64,000 nucleotides of DNA from Caldilineaceae bacterium (GTDB taxonomy: Bacteria > Chloroflexota > Anaerolineae > Caldilineales > Caldilineaceae). The position numbers and the translations under genes are program-made. Shown piece after piece: positions 1 to 8,081 of this stretch. The notes below the pieces were generated by a model. That model had not been told where the DNA came from and made no database searches. It was given only the letters and a program-made list of their open reading frames with translations. The stretch is from positions 1 to 64,000 of the forward strand of contig JAJEDJ010000058.1 in NCBI GenBank assembly GCA_022821545.1. The letters are read 5' to 3'. Each line of letters begins with the position of its first letter. Within the stretch, counting starts at the first letter, position 1.

Positions 1-59
1 GCCTCAAACATCTCCTCCGCACCTCGCATGAACTTCGCCTTCGCCTTTTCCCGATTCAT
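1..59 (-). CDS. N-terminus of a small-helix protein running off the left edge (possibly ISKra4-type transposase)
   Basis: Reading the minus strand from 59, an ATG preceded by a GGGGGAG ribosome site opens a frame that reads MNREKAKAKFMRGAEEMFEA up to the window edge without a stop. The charged, helical start resembles what I recall of the N-termini of ISKra4-like transposases, but about 19 residues are too few to assign a family. It is divergent from the operon starting at 545. The call as a gene start rests on the ribosome site and open frame; the transposase identity is only a guess. Confidence 0.4.
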   Translation of the reverse strand, partial: MNREKAKAKFMRGAEEMFE

Positions 60-544
60 CTTGCTCCCCCTTTTCTCTTCCTCTTTTCTCCTACTACAAG
101 TCTACATCCCTTCTGCCTCTCAAAAAATCTGGGATGCACCCAGTTGCAGAACCGCATTTGACAGAAGGAGTGATTTGGCTAAAATTGTTCCAAATATCCA
201 GAATATACCTCCCGACTCAGGCAATGTCACTCCAAGACAGCAGCGCGCAGACTGAGCAACCGCCCGGTTACGACCACCTGGTAAAGCCTGAAGAGTCAAC
301 ACTTCCCAACCGGCGCCCTGTACACGAACTGGCAGCAAACAGCTTGCGGCCGACCTTCCTGGCAGGCCATCATCTTTCAGTGTAAGCCGATTCTCCGTAC
401 TGAACCACGCGCAGCAGGAACCGCTCGTTACAGTTTGCAGGTCGTGCAGTCGCAAGAGCGACCACTGTATTCATATCACACTTATACCATCCGAGACGTA
501 CCAGGGCGTCAAGTGACGCCCCGAAAGGAACTGAGGTGACTGGA
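60..544. other. 485-bp divergent intergenic region
   Basis: No convincing gene is visible here; short open frames on both strands have no recognisable protein character. It should hold the promoters of the leftward gene at 59 and the rightward catabolic operon. A TTGACA/TAAAAT pair at 158-185 is the best promoter candidate. No riboswitch or tRNA was recognised. Confidence 0.5.
158..185 (+). promoter_or_regulatory. Putative sigma-70-type promoter of the first operon
   Basis: TTGACA at 158-163 and TAAAAT at 180-185 are separated by 16 bp, six of six and five of six matches to the housekeeping consensus. If used, it would leave a leader of about 350 nt before the first gene at 545. The assignment is from consensus only. 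Confidence 0.4.
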
Positions 545-1540
545 ATGAAGGGCACCGATCTGGTTGGCCTGTTTACCGAGCATCTGCGTCTGTGCAACGT
601 TAAGAAAGGGGAAGTGATCCTTGCCTTCACGGACGCGCAGTTCGCCTTTCCCGAGTACCCCGGCGCTATGCTGGCCGCGGCCCGCTCTCTCGGGGCCGAG
701 GCCTTCGCGATTACCTCGCCGTCCGACGCCGAAATCTCCGCGCAGCTCGTGCTGGACGCCTGGAAGTCCGCCGACATGGTCGTCGCGATGACCACGATAC
801 CCTGGCTTTATACCGATGCCCACAACGAAGCGCTCGCCTCCGGCACGCGTACCCTCATGGTGCATGAACCGGTCGCCAACCTGAAGCGAATGTTCCCCAA
901 CGAGGACGTAATCCGGCGAACTTACGCCGGCGCCAAGCGAATGGCCGAAGCCAGTGAGATCCGCGTCACAGACTCCGCCGGCTCCGATTTCACCCTTCGC
1001 AAAGACGGACGCAAGGGCCACGCGCAGGTGGGGCTCGCCGACCAGCCGGGCCGCTGGGACCACTGGCCGGCCGGTCTCGTGGCGACGGGTCCCCTGGAGG
1101 ACACGGCCCAGGGCACCTACATCGTGCGCGCCGGAGACGTGATCCTGCAGCAGCGCAGGCATACCGTCTCGGAGATTCGCATGACACTGGAGGAAGGTCT
1201 CATCACCAGCATCGAAGGCGGCCTCGACGCGCAGCTCTTGCGTGATTACCTCAGCTCCTTTGACGACCCGGACGCTTTTCGATTTGCCCATGCCGGTTGG
1301 GGAACCGAGCACCGCGCCCTCTGGAACGTCGTCGGCATGGATTCAGAAAGTCTGTACGGCACCGTCATGGTTTCCCCCGGCCGCAACATATTCAACGCCG
1401 CTCACGAACACTCCGGCCTTGGCGGCACGAACTATACCAAGGCCCACATCGACCTCTGCTGCCGGCACAAAAACCTCTATCTTGACGGCGAACTGATCGT
1501 CAATGAGGACGAGGAGATTGTACCCGAATATCTGAGGTAG
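545..1540 (+). CDS. NicX / M29-aminopeptidase-like iron-dependent dioxygenase-fold protein, copy 1
   Basis: First of three tandem paralogues related to 2,5-dihydroxypyridine 5,6-dioxygenase (NicX) and M29 leucyl aminopeptidases. NicX, as recalled, binds Fe(II) through one His plus an H-x-D pair and opens a hydroxylated pyridine ring. Here the matching residues are the His of AHAGWGTEH near residue 249 and H-I-D near 301-303. The length of 331 is close to NicX at about 350. I prefer ATG 545 over in-frame GTG 536 because GAGGTGA lies just before 545. No signal peptide, so cytoplasmic. The genes downstream, at 1601 and 2761, are homologous, and an importer follows. The substrate is unknown; peptidase activity is the main alternative. 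Confidence 0.75.
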   Translation: MKGTDLVGLFTEHLRLCNVKKGEVILAFTDAQFAFPEYPGAMLAAARSLGAEAFAITSPSDAEISAQLVLDAWKSADMVVAMTTIPWLYTDAHNEALASGTRTLMVHEPVANLKRMFPNEDVIRRTYAGAKRMAEASEIRVTDSAGSDFTLRKDGRKGHAQVGLADQPGRWDHWPAGLVATGPLEDTAQGTYIVRAGDVILQQRRHTVSEIRMTLEEGLITSIEGGLDAQLLRDYLSSFDDPDAFRFAHAGWGTEHRALWNVVGMDSESLYGTVMVSPGRNIFNAAHEHSGLGGTNYTKAHIDLCCRHKNLYLDGELIVNEDEEIVPEYLR

Positions 1541-1600
1541 AACTGAGACATAATTCCAACATAAAACAGGCAGCGAAAGCTCGATTGGAGGAGCAAGAGC

Positions 1601-2689
1601 ATGTCGACCCCAGGACAGACAAATAGCTTTGCGCAGTTGCTCGCTGAAGCCCTGGCGCTGAGCAAGATCGGAGAGGGCACGCGCGCCGCCCTCTTGAGTG
1701 CTCACGTCTACGACGAACGCGCCATGCGCGCCTACAGCGATGCCCTCGACATTCTTGGCGCCGACTGGGTTCGCGTCATCATGTCCGGGCGAACCCAGGG
1801 AACCAGTTTTGCCAATCCGGTGCAGGACGGCTCCTTTGTCGCGGACATTCTCAAGGCGGCCGACGTCGTCGTTCGGCCGACCACGGCGAAAGGCGCCGTC
1901 GCCGACATAGGAATGTACACGCCGGTCTTCGAAGAGATCATAATGAGCGGCACGCGCTGGTGGGACTGCTCGGTCGGCGGTTCGGAGACGCTCCTTCGCA
2001 AGCTGTTCCCGACGCAGCCCATGATCGACCGCACGCGTGCGGGCGCCGTGCGCATGGAGGACGCCAAAACACTGCGCATCACCTCCGAGGCCGGCACGGA
2101 CCTGACGCTCAGCGTCGAAGGGCGTACCGGCCACTGCCAAGTCGGCATCGTCGACGAACCCGGCCGCTGGGACAATTTCGGCTTCGGGCTGGTCGCGACC
2201 GCGCCGGTGGAGGACTCCGCCAACGGCAAGGTGGTATGGGACGCCGAAGACTCGCTGGGCGAACTGCTCGGCTCCTACAGCGCGCTGCTGCCGGAACAGG
2301 TCGTTACCCACTTCGAGAACGGCAAAATCGTCCGCATCGAGGGCGGCTGGGTAGCCCGCCGCTTTGAGGATTACCTGGCCGGTCTGAAACGCCCTGAGTT
2401 CTACCGCATCGCACATATAGGCTGGGGCACGCACCAGAGCGCCGCCTGGGGCGGTCCCGGCTGGAACACCGCCGAGTGGGAGAGCTATTACGGCTGTATC
2501 ATGCTGCACCTGGGCATGAACATTTTCTCCACGCTCGCCCCCTACAACGGCCTCCAGGGTCAGAACCGCCCATCGATCGCCTGGCCGATGCCGTCGCACG
2601 CCGGCGGCTGTCTGCTGCGGCACGACCTTTATCTCGACGACGAACTGATAGTAAAAGAAGGCAAGATCGTTGCGGACGAACTAAAGTAG
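1601..2689 (+). CDS. NicX / M29-aminopeptidase-like protein, copy 2 (Asp ligand missing)
   Basis: Second tandem paralogue, 362 residues, with a strong GGAGG site before the ATG. It shares the IAHIGWGT segment and the LYLDDELIV C-terminus with copies 1 and 3. At the H-x-D metal pair it reads H333-A-G335, so the Asp seen in both neighbours is Gly (codon 2603-2605). If the NicX ligand set applies, this copy would have an altered or absent iron site. It also has an expanded region around residues 295-332 (Gly/Asn/Pro-rich). It may be a heteromeric partner, a binding subunit, or an enzyme with a different metal geometry. The family is confident at fold level, activity is not. Confidence 0.7.
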   Translation: MSTPGQTNSFAQLLAEALALSKIGEGTRAALLSAHVYDERAMRAYSDALDILGADWVRVIMSGRTQGTSFANPVQDGSFVADILKAADVVVRPTTAKGAVADIGMYTPVFEEIIMSGTRWWDCSVGGSETLLRKLFPTQPMIDRTRAGAVRMEDAKTLRITSEAGTDLTLSVEGRTGHCQVGIVDEPGRWDNFGFGLVATAPVEDSANGKVVWDAEDSLGELLGSYSALLPEQVVTHFENGKIVRIEGGWVARRFEDYLAGLKRPEFYRIAHIGWGTHQSAAWGGPGWNTAEWESYYGCIMLHLGMNIFSTLAPYNGLQGQNRPSIAWPMPSHAGGCLLRHDLYLDDELIVKEGKIVADELK

Positions 2690-2760
2690 ACCAGGATTCC
2701 GGATACCGTGCCGCCATGTGCGGCCGTTCGCCAAGAGAATAGCCAGAGAGGAGTCAATCC

Positions 2761-3765
2761 ATGCGTATGCAGGATTTCGCCGTATCCTACCATGCCGCTA
2801 CAGAGATCGTGGGACTGTTCCGCGAGGTATTGGAGGGGTGCAAACTCACCTCCGATGAGACGCTGCTACTCTTCACCGACACACGCTTCAACCCAACTTA
2901 CCCTGCGGCCTTCATGGCGGCGGGGCAGGAGATCGGCGCAGAAGTTATTCAGATGACCGTGCCTTCTACGCTTCCCGAAATCTCGTCAGCTTACATTCGC
3001 GATGCCTGGAAGGCGGCAGATCTGGTGATTGGCATGTCAAGGGTGCAGTGGCTCTATTCGCGGGCCCACGACGAAGCGCGACAGTCAGGTACGCGCGCGC
3101 TGATGGTCGTGGAACCGATCGAAGTTCTGCGCAGGCTCTCCCCTAACGCCGACGTGCGCAAGCGCGGCCGCGCCGGGGTTCCCGTACTGTCGGCCGCAAA
3201 GGAGATGCGCATCACATCCAAGAACGGCACTGATTTTGTGGTCAATAAGGAGGGCCGCGAAGCCTACACGCTCTACAGCCTGGCAGATGAACCGGGCAAG
3301 TGGGACCACTGGCCCCAGGGCCTGGTGACGTTCTTCGCCGACCAGGGGCAGGGTAACGGCACCATTGTGGTCGATCCCGGAACGGTCTATCTGAAGTTCC
3401 GCCGGCACTCCACCGAGCCTGTCAAGCTCACTGTGCGCGACGGCAGCATCGTCAAATTCGAAGGGGGCACCGAAGCCCGCCTGCTTGAAGACTGGTTCGC
3501 GCAGTGGAACGACCCGCGCTCTTACGAGCTGGCCCACGTGGGCTGGGGCACTGAACACCGAGCCGACTGGAACGTAATCGGCATGGATTCCGAGGCCTAT
3601 TACGCCAACTTTCTGATCGCTTTTGGCCGCAACATCTTCTGGCCGGTCGGCGGTGATAACGACGTCGAGTCGCACTGGGATTTCTGCTGCCTGGATCACG
3701 ACATCTACATAGACGACCAGGTCGTCGTGGAGAACGGTACGATCGTTCCGGAGAACCTCAAGTAA
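2761..3765 (+). CDS. NicX / M29-aminopeptidase-like iron-dependent dioxygenase-fold protein, copy 3
   Basis: Third tandem paralogue, 334 residues, preceded by a GAGAGGAGT ribosome site. It keeps the LAHVGWGTEH segment and an H305-W-D307 pair that align with the NicX metal ligands, so it should be a metal-competent copy like the first. Its stop codon overlaps the start of the permease gene (TAATG at 3763-3767), implying translational coupling with the importer and therefore a joint role: uptake of a compound and its turnover. The exact substrate, aromatic heterocycle or peptide, cannot be read from the sequence. Confidence 0.75.
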   Translation: MRMQDFAVSYHAATEIVGLFREVLEGCKLTSDETLLLFTDTRFNPTYPAAFMAAGQEIGAEVIQMTVPSTLPEISSAYIRDAWKAADLVIGMSRVQWLYSRAHDEARQSGTRALMVVEPIEVLRRLSPNADVRKRGRAGVPVLSAAKEMRITSKNGTDFVVNKEGREAYTLYSLADEPGKWDHWPQGLVTFFADQGQGNGTIVVDPGTVYLKFRRHSTEPVKLTVRDGSIVKFEGGTEARLLEDWFAQWNDPRSYELAHVGWGTEHRADWNVIGMDSEAYYANFLIAFGRNIFWPVGGDNDVESHWDFCCLDHDIYIDDQVVVENGTIVPENLK

Positions 3766-4778
3766 TGCGACTGCTGCAATACGTCGGCAAGCGTCTGCTC
3801 CAACTGATCCCGGTACTCTTGGGGGTCTCTATAATTATTTTCACCATTTCCCATGTCCTTCCCGGCAATCCGGTCTACCTGTTTGTCGGAATCGACACCA
3901 CGCCGGAAGAGATCGAGGCGATCACCAAGCGCCTGGGGCTTGACAAACCCCTGCATGAGCAGTACTTCATCTGGCTGGGAAACGTGTTGCGCGGGGATCT
4001 TGGTGACTCCTGGTTTACCTCCGAGTCGGTCGCCCAGGACTTGATCAGGAGATTCCCCGCGACTTTCGAAATGACAACCGCCGCCCTGCTGCTTGCCATC
4101 GCGCTGGGCGTTCCCCTGGGCGTCCTGTCTGCAGTCTACAGAAACAGCTGGATCGACAATGTCAGCCGCGGCATCACCCTTTTGGGGGTGTCCGTGCCTT
4201 CCTTCTGGCTGGGGCTCCTGCTGATCTACGTCCTGTTCTTCCTGTTGCGCATTTTCCCGCCGCCAAGCGGCCGCATCGGTCTGCTCGTGTCGCCGCCGGA
4301 TCGAATCACCGGCCTCTACCTGGTCGATAGCCTGGTGACCGGCAACTGGAAGGCATTCATTTCGAGCGCACAACACCTTGCCCTACCCGTCATAACCCAG
4401 GCCCTGGTCACGCTCGCGCCCATCACCCGGCTGATGCGCTCGTCGATGCTGGAAGTCCTAGGGTCGGAGTATATCCAGGCAGCCCGCGCAAACGGCGTGC
4501 CCGATCGCCAGATCTATTTTCGAGACGCTCTACGCAATGCGCTCCTCGCTCCCCTGACTTTTGTCGCACTCGTTTACGGCAACCTGTTGGGCGGCAGCGT
4601 TGTGCTCGAGAGGATTTTCGCCTGGCCGGGCATCGGACGCTACGCGCTCGAGTCGATCGTCGTCAAGGACTACAACGCCGTGCAGGGCTTTGTCCTGCTC
4701 GCCGCGGTACTGTATGTCCTTGTATTCCTGATCGTCGATATCCTTTACTTTGTCATCGATCCAAGAATAACCGCGTAG
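3765..4778 (+). CDS. Oligopeptide-type ABC transporter permease (DppB-like)
   Basis: Inner-membrane subunit of a peptide/nickel/opine-type importer. The 337 residues begin with MRLLQYVGKRLLQLIPVLLG, the usual first helix of this family, and carry about six hydrophobic segments. The cytoplasmic ATPase-contact loop is seen around the segment EYIQAARANGVPDRQIYFRD, a classical EAA motif, and the C-terminus ends DPRITA as in DppB proteins. It starts on the stop of the preceding NicX-like gene and is followed by DppC, DppD, DppF and binding-protein genes, so the operon is complete. Substrate class is inferred only. Confidence 0.9.
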   Translation: MRLLQYVGKRLLQLIPVLLGVSIIIFTISHVLPGNPVYLFVGIDTTPEEIEAITKRLGLDKPLHEQYFIWLGNVLRGDLGDSWFTSESVAQDLIRRFPATFEMTTAALLLAIALGVPLGVLSAVYRNSWIDNVSRGITLLGVSVPSFWLGLLLIYVLFFLLRIFPPPSGRIGLLVSPPDRITGLYLVDSLVTGNWKAFISSAQHLALPVITQALVTLAPITRLMRSSMLEVLGSEYIQAARANGVPDRQIYFRDALRNALLAPLTFVALVYGNLLGGSVVLERIFAWPGIGRYALESIVVKDYNAVQGFVLLAAVLYVLVFLIVDILYFVIDPRITA

Positions 4779-4872
4779 CCTCTCTGCCGACCGTGCAGGA
4801 GACCGGCCGCTTTTCGAATGCCCGCAGTTGTTCGCACTGACGAGAGAGAGCAGGTACACCGGGGACTGAGAG

Positions 4873-5766
4873 ATGGGTACACAGGGAACATCATTGCAAC
4901 TGGGGTTTGATACGGAATTGCCGCCGGGCCTGCAGCGATTCCTCTACCAGCTGCGCCGCAACTGGTCGACGATGGTCGGCATCGCCATTATCCTGTTCTT
5001 CATCCTGATCGCCATCTTCGCGCCGCTGCTGGCGACACACGACCCGGTCGTCACCAACCTGGATGAGCAGTTCCAGCCGCCCAGCGCCAAGCACTTTTTC
5101 GGTACGGACGAGGTAGGATGGGACATCTACTCCCGCGTAATCTACGCGACGCGCGTTGACTTCTTTATCGCGATTGCATCGGTACTCATGGCGATTGCGA
5201 TCGGCGTTCCTCTGGGAGGGCTGACCGGCTACTTCAGCGGCCGTTTCGATGATATCCTGATGCGCATTCTCGACGCTTTCCAGGCCTTCCCGCCTCTCAT
5301 CCTGGCCATGGCCGTGGTCGCCGCGCTGGGCAGAAGCATCTGGCTTGTCATCGCCGTCATCGCGTTCATCAATTTCCCCTCCTATCTGCGCGTCGTCCGC
5401 GCTGAAATGAAGAGCAAGAAGGAAAGTTTCTATGCCGAGGCCGCGCGGTCGGTCGGCAACCCGTCCCACCGGCTCATTTTTCGACATCTCATTCCCAACT
5501 GTCTCGACCCCGTACTTGCGCAGGCCCCTCTCAACGCCGGCTGGGCAATCCTGGTCGCCGCCAGCCTCAGCTTTATCGGCCTGGGCGTGCCCATCCCAAC
5601 GCCTGAGTGGGGCTCGATGATTAATGACGGCGTCGGAGGTATAGTCAGCGGCGAATGGTGGATCTCCTTCTTCCCGGGCCTGACCGCCATGCTCGCCGTT
5701 CTCGGCTTCAACCTCCTATCTGAGGGACTGAGGGATATCTTCGACCCCAAGCGCATGGAAATGTAA
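4873..5766 (+). CDS. Oligopeptide-type ABC transporter permease (DppC-like)
   Basis: Second permease subunit, 297 residues. After a cytoplasmic N-terminal stretch comes the first helix, then the DppC hallmark HFFGTDEVGWDIYSRVIY near residue 75-92, and the EAA loop with AEAARSVGNPSHRLIFRHLIPN near 190-212. The C-terminus LNLLSEGLRDIFDPKRM type is standard (here FNLLSEGLRD). It would pair with the DppB-like protein encoded just upstream to form the channel. The gap of 94 bp to the upstream gene contains no evident gene. The ATPase gene follows after 3 bp. Confidence 0.9.
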   Translation: MGTQGTSLQLGFDTELPPGLQRFLYQLRRNWSTMVGIAIILFFILIAIFAPLLATHDPVVTNLDEQFQPPSAKHFFGTDEVGWDIYSRVIYATRVDFFIAIASVLMAIAIGVPLGGLTGYFSGRFDDILMRILDAFQAFPPLILAMAVVAALGRSIWLVIAVIAFINFPSYLRVVRAEMKSKKESFYAEAARSVGNPSHRLIFRHLIPNCLDPVLAQAPLNAGWAILVAASLSFIGLGVPIPTPEWGSMINDGVGGIVSGEWWISFFPGLTAMLAVLGFNLLSEGLRDIFDPKRMEM

Positions 5767-5769
5767 GCG

Positions 5770-6798
5770 ATGATTGAAGTTCGGAACCAGGACACACTTC
5801 TCGAAGTCAGAGGGCTGCATACATATTTCTACACCTATGAAGGTGTAGTCAAGGCGGTCAACAGCGTGTCCTACAGGCTCAATCGAGGAGAGATTACCGG
5901 GCTGGTCGGAGAGAGCGGATCCGGGAAATCGGTGACCGCACAGTCGATCATCCGCCTCGTAAAGGCGCCCGGCAGAATCGTCGAGGGCGAAGTTTGGCTG
6001 GATGGGCAGGACCTGATGTCCTGCAGCGAAGCGGAAATGCAGACCGTACGCGGCCGCAAAATCTCCATGATTTTCCAGGAACCGCGCGCGGCCCTCAACC
6101 CCCTCTTCACAGTCGGCGACCAGATCAGCCGGGTCATTCAGCTGCGGGAAGGCTGCTCGCGCAGCGTTGCCGAGAGGCACGCGGTTGAAATGATGCGGGC
6201 GGTCGAAATCGCCGACCCCGACCGCCGCGCGAGCGCCTATCCCCATGAACTTTCAGGCGGGATGTGCCAGCGTGTCATGGTCGCCATGGCGCTAAGCGCC
6301 AATCCGCTCCTCCTTATCGCAGACGAACCGACGACCGGTCTGGACGTGACCGTGCAGGCGCAGGTCCTCGACCTGATTCGCCTGCGCGTGAAATCGGCCG
6401 GCTCCGCCTGCCTGTTCATCACCCACGATCTCGGGGTCGTCGCCGAACTGTGCGAACGCGTGATTGTCATGTATGCCGGACGCGTCGTCGAACAGGGACC
6501 GGTAGCCGAGATATTCTCAAATCCGCGTCACCCGTATACGCAGGGGCTGATCGCGTCCACCCTGCGCGTGGATATCGACAAGCCGATTTCCACGATTCCT
6601 GGCACTGTGCCGGATGCCGTTCATCTTCCCAGCGGATGCACGTTTCATCCGCGCTGCCCCTTTGCCGAAGAGCTCTGTCAGCAGGAAGAGCCGCAGATGG
6701 TCGAAGCCGGGCGAGACCATACAACGCGCTGCCACATTGTTTCAGGACGAATTGAACGCGAAATGCTCGAAGAGGCCTGGACGTTGGAGACGGCTTAG
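5770..6798 (+). CDS. Oligopeptide-type ABC transporter ATPase (DppD-like)
   Basis: Cytoplasmic ATPase of the importer, 342 residues. Walker A is GESGSGKS near residue 48-55, the signature LSGGMCQRV near 161, Walker B LLIADEPTTGLD near 181-192, and the H-loop FITHDLGVV follows. The C-terminal extension with CTFHPRCPFAEELC is the oligopeptide/nickel family Cys-containing tail, which in some relatives binds a cluster. It lies 3 bp after the DppC gene and precedes its DppF-type partner. Because two other importer operons in this window have no ATPase genes, this pair could serve them as well; that is inference. Confidence 0.92.
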   Translation: MIEVRNQDTLLEVRGLHTYFYTYEGVVKAVNSVSYRLNRGEITGLVGESGSGKSVTAQSIIRLVKAPGRIVEGEVWLDGQDLMSCSEAEMQTVRGRKISMIFQEPRAALNPLFTVGDQISRVIQLREGCSRSVAERHAVEMMRAVEIADPDRRASAYPHELSGGMCQRVMVAMALSANPLLLIADEPTTGLDVTVQAQVLDLIRLRVKSAGSACLFITHDLGVVAELCERVIVMYAGRVVEQGPVAEIFSNPRHPYTQGLIASTLRVDIDKPISTIPGTVPDAVHLPSGCTFHPRCPFAEELCQQEEPQMVEAGRDHTTRCHIVSGRIEREMLEEAWTLETA

Positions 6799-6834
6799 TC
6801 CTGCGTCATTGGATAGAGGCAGGAGCCGGTCTGA

Positions 6835-7911
6835 ATGGAGTTCCCGACCCAGGGACCGATGATGACGAAAGCAAACGGCGAAGCCTTCGTACAGATCCGA
6901 AATCTGCGCAAAGATTTTCCGATTCGAGTCGGCATGTTTTCCCATGTCCGTCTGCGCGCCGTTGACGACGTTTCGTTTGACATCCCCAAGGGCTCCACCC
7001 TGGGACTGGTCGGCGAAAGCGGCTGCGGCAAGACGACCGCCGGACGCTGTCTCCTGCGCTTGATCGAACCGACGTCCGGCGAAATCCGAATGGGAGAACA
7101 CAACCTCACCGACCTCAGATCCGAGCAGGTTGCTCAGATGCGCGGTCGCATGCAGATGGTTTTTCAGGACCCCGGGGGATCGCTGACGCCGCGAATGACC
7201 ATCGGGGCCATCCTGCGCGAGCCGCTCGATTTGCACACCAATCTGAATGCCCACGAGAAGGACCAGCGCGTCCGTCAACTGCTTTCCCAGGTCGGTCTGC
7301 AGGAAGATCACCTTTCGCGCTACCCGCACCAGTTCAGCGGCGGCCAGCAGCAGCGGATCGGTGTCGCCCGCGCCATCGCGACCCATCCCGATTTCATTGT
7401 TCTCGACGAACCGACCTCCGCGCTCGATGTATCCGTTCGCGGCCAGATTCTGCGCCTGCTTACGCAGTTGCAGGAAGAGATGGGCCTGACCTATCTTTTC
7501 ATCTCCCACGACCTGAGCGTCATCAAACATACCTGCAATCAAGTGGCAGTTATGTACTTGGGACGCATTGTCGAAATAGGGAGCACAGAGGAGATCTTCG
7601 GCTCACCAACCCATCCCTACACGCAGGCCCTGTTATCGGCGGTCCCGATTCCCGACCCAACGCAACGCGGCAAGGAGCGCCTCAAGCTGCCGGGAGAGGT
7701 ACCCAGCCCAATCGACCTGCCCCCGGGCTGCCGGCTCTATTCGCGCTGCCCATACCGGCGAGACGCCTGCCTGGAACCGGGGCCTCCGCTTCTGCAGGTC
7801 GGCGGGTCGCACAAAGCCGCCTGTATCCTCGTCGATGAGAATATCCATTTTGGCGGAGGCAACACAGCCGCCGCCCTGTCACGGCTTGACCAGGCGCATG
7901 ATCGCGTATAG
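6835..7911 (+). CDS. Oligopeptide-type ABC transporter ATPase (DppF-like)
   Basis: Second ATPase of the importer, 358 residues. Walker A GESGCGKT near residue 61-68, signature FSGGQQQRIGVARA near 165, Walker B FIVLDEPTSALD near 188-199, and FISHDLSVI as switch. The C-terminal domain has CRLYSRCPYRRDAC, again the family's Cys tail. A GGAG site precedes ATG 6835; an internal Met pair at residues 8-9 is a possible later start. It forms a heterodimer with the DppD-like protein in this family. The binding-protein gene follows after 170 bp that includes a small inverted repeat at 7981-8002. Confidence 0.92.
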   Translation: MEFPTQGPMMTKANGEAFVQIRNLRKDFPIRVGMFSHVRLRAVDDVSFDIPKGSTLGLVGESGCGKTTAGRCLLRLIEPTSGEIRMGEHNLTDLRSEQVAQMRGRMQMVFQDPGGSLTPRMTIGAILREPLDLHTNLNAHEKDQRVRQLLSQVGLQEDHLSRYPHQFSGGQQQRIGVARAIATHPDFIVLDEPTSALDVSVRGQILRLLTQLQEEMGLTYLFISHDLSVIKHTCNQVAVMYLGRIVEIGSTEEIFGSPTHPYTQALLSAVPIPDPTQRGKERLKLPGEVPSPIDLPPGCRLYSRCPYRRDACLEPGPPLLQVGGSHKAACILVDENIHFGGGNTAAALSRLDQAHDRV

Positions 7912-7980
7912 CCGGGAAACCGGTCCCGTCCGGTCTGCCGGCAAAGGCTTGCCGCTGCGCGAGCGCCGTCCAAGAACAGC

Positions 7981-8002
7981 GTCCTGATCCAGCTGTCAGG
8001 AC
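7981..8002 (+). promoter_or_regulatory. Short inverted repeat between ATPase and binding-protein genes
   Basis: GTCCTGA at 7981-7987 and TCAGGAC at 7996-8002 can form a 7-bp hairpin with an 8-nt loop, 80 bp upstream of the binding-protein start. There is no T-run after it, so it may be an mRNA processing or operator-like element rather than a terminator. Confidence 0.3.
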
Positions 8003-8081
8003 TTTACCAACAATCCGACAGACAGTACGGAAAGCGAGCTGGCGCTTCCTGAAGCACTCTTGCCGAAAGGAGTTTGCAGAC

